DNA of 64,000 nucleotides from Aquimarina aggregata. Lineage in GTDB: Bacteria; Bacteroidota; Bacteroidia; Flavobacteriales; Flavobacteriaceae. The translations under genes were made by a program, and so were the position numbers. The stretch lies in NCBI RefSeq assembly GCF_001632745.1, contig NZ_LQRT01000058.1:248001-312000 (forward strand), written 5' to 3'. The notes beneath the pieces were generated by a model. The model worked only from the letters and a program-made list of their open reading frames with translations. It was not told the origin of the DNA and ran no database searches. Each line of letters starts with the position of its first letter. The first letter of the stretch is position 1. This document shows, one piece after another, positions 62,900-64,000 of this stretch.

Positions 62900-63958
62900 C
62901 TAAATTTTAAAATAATTAACCAGTAGTGCAACAACATAACTATATGTTTCTAGGCCGTCTGGTTGATTATTTGCTTTTAGATAACTATCGTAAGTATCTT
63001 TAAAAATGGGTTCAAATGGATTTTCATAAGACTCCCAAAACTCGTTTACTTCTCTGTAATTTTTTCTAATACCAGGACGTAATTCTTCGATTAAACAGAT
63101 TGCTTTTTGTTCATCACGAAGATATAAGTCGTTTAAACAAAATTTTAAGGCAAATGTAGTTCCACTATATTTAAAATAAATATCATCAAATTTGATAGTA
63201 GCCAAGGCTGCTATAAAATTAGCCTCATTTTCTTTAGCAAATCCTAATTGATGAGCTTCTTCATGACAACTTGTAGTTGGTGCTTTATAATTTAATATAA
63301 GTCCGTTTACTTGAGCTTCATTAGTAATAGGATTAAGGTATCCACTAAACCCCATATAAGTAAGTGGTAGACTTAGTATTGATTTTTTTATACTTTTTGG
63401 GTGATATTTTAAATCAGGAAATATTGTGTTTAATTGATCATAAGCAGGAATTGTTTTTTGAAATACCTCTTCTTTAGAGTATGGCATTTTTACAGATAAA
63501 CTATCATTGGGTTCTAATTGTTTGTGCAGCATATTTGCTTGTTTAATTAACTGATTAGAAACATCTATAAGTTCTTGTTCTGTATATTGATCATCAATTT
63601 TTAATATTTCATGAAGCGGTAGCCTATAATAATTCATTCCCCAAAGAATATGAAAACAAGCATATACGATAGAAAAAGTAGCTCCGATATCAAGAAAAAC
63701 TTCTCTCCAGATAATTTTTCTAGTAAAGACTTTTGTAATCAAAAACCGTATAAGCAGAATAATCAAAAAAGTATATAGTAAATCTCCAAAAGAAAACGGA
63801 ATCCATCCAAAAACATAGCGCAATATTTTAGAAGTATATATAAAAAAACCATTACTATAAAAACGTTCGATAAATTCAGGAAAAAAGGAAAGAACCTTAA
63901 CTAAAATAATTTGAATAGGAAGTGCTATTGTAAGTAGTAACTTTGTTTTAGACTGCAT
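62900..63958 (-). CDS. DUF3810 membrane protein with HExxH motif
   Basis: 352 residues with about three TM helices in the first 125 residues (LLLTIALPIQIILVKVLSFF; FGDLLYTFLIILLIRFLI). The soluble C-terminal part contains SCHEEAHQLGFAKENEANFIA, an HExxH-like zinc-metallopeptidase signature with a distal Glu. By sequence a membrane-anchored peptidase is possible, but the family is uncharacterised. Confidence 0.85.
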   Translation of the reverse strand: MQSKTKLLLTIALPIQIILVKVLSFFPEFIERFYSNGFFIYTSKILRYVFGWIPFSFGDLLYTFLIILLIRFLITKVFTRKIIWREVFLDIGATFSIVYACFHILWGMNYYRLPLHEILKIDDQYTEQELIDVSNQLIKQANMLHKQLEPNDSLSVKMPYSKEEVFQKTIPAYDQLNTIFPDLKYHPKSIKKSILSLPLTYMGFSGYLNPITNEAQVNGLILNYKAPTTSCHEEAHQLGFAKENEANFIAALATIKFDDIYFKYSGTTFALKFCLNDLYLRDEQKAICLIEELRPGIRKNYREVNEFWESYENPFEPIFKDTYDSYLKANNQPDGLETYSYVVALLVNYFKI

Positions 63959-64000
63959 AGGGTAAATATATTTACAATTCTCTATTTAGAATGAAGAATT

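Overview
The window looks like a chromosome segment of a marine flavobacterium (Bacteroidota, Flavobacteriaceae; the gene style is compatible with Aquimarina or a close relative, but the genus is a guess). The evidence is low GC, SusC/SusD pairs, lipoproteins with short lipoboxes, type IX secretion tails, TAnnTTTG-type promoter elements and a split transketolase. No mobile element, CRISPR array or rRNA was seen.

Positions 1 to about 37.3 kb form a polysaccharide utilisation locus (PUL) whose left edge lies outside the window. A minus-strand block (about 9.2 kb down to 1) encodes SusC, SusD, two paralogous PKD-type surface lipoproteins and a truncated FG-GAP lipoprotein. Next come a formylglycine-generating enzyme with both catalytic cysteines, a GH43-CBM6, a Cys-type S1 sulfatase, a LacZ-type GH2, an unrecognised secreted protein, a SusB-type GH97 and a membrane Reg_prop-AraC sensor that lacks kinase and receiver domains. 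Xylose isomerase and a sodium:sugar symporter diverge from a region holding six 12-bp tandem repeats. A three-gene P450/ferredoxin/ferredoxin-reductase operon follows; this arrangement is known for oxidative O-demethylation of 6-O-methyl-D-galactose in porphyran-degrading Bacteroidota. It is flanked by a cupin-AraC regulator, a second GH2, an SGNH hydrolase, and a cytosolic esterase/zinc alcohol dehydrogenase pair that could handle the formaldehyde released.

Read together, the PUL probably takes up and breaks down a sulfated, O-methylated red-algal galactan. GH43 and xylose isomerase raise the possibility of xylose side chains (a methylated xylogalactan). A T9SS-secreted GH16 of agarase/porphyranase type, 6.5 kb to the right among housekeeping genes, could supply the endo-acting step.

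From about 37.4 kb to the end the content is mostly core: carboxypeptidase-regulatory-like proteins, three tRNAs (Leu-GAG and two identical Lys-TTT), aroK, a PRTase, an S4 protein, an FKBP interrupted by calcium-type repeats, an outer-membrane barrel, split transketolase, tgt (without its zinc cysteines), an LptF/LptG permease, an EamA transporter, accA, dnaB, a class V aminotransferase, two amidohydrolases and a DUF3810 protein. Between the aminotransferase and the amidohydrolases sits a 51-codon gene not obvious from ORF length. It encodes a class I lanthipeptide-like precursor (GG leader, Cys/Thr-rich core) with no modification enzymes in the window, and it is the most attractive candidate for something undescribed.
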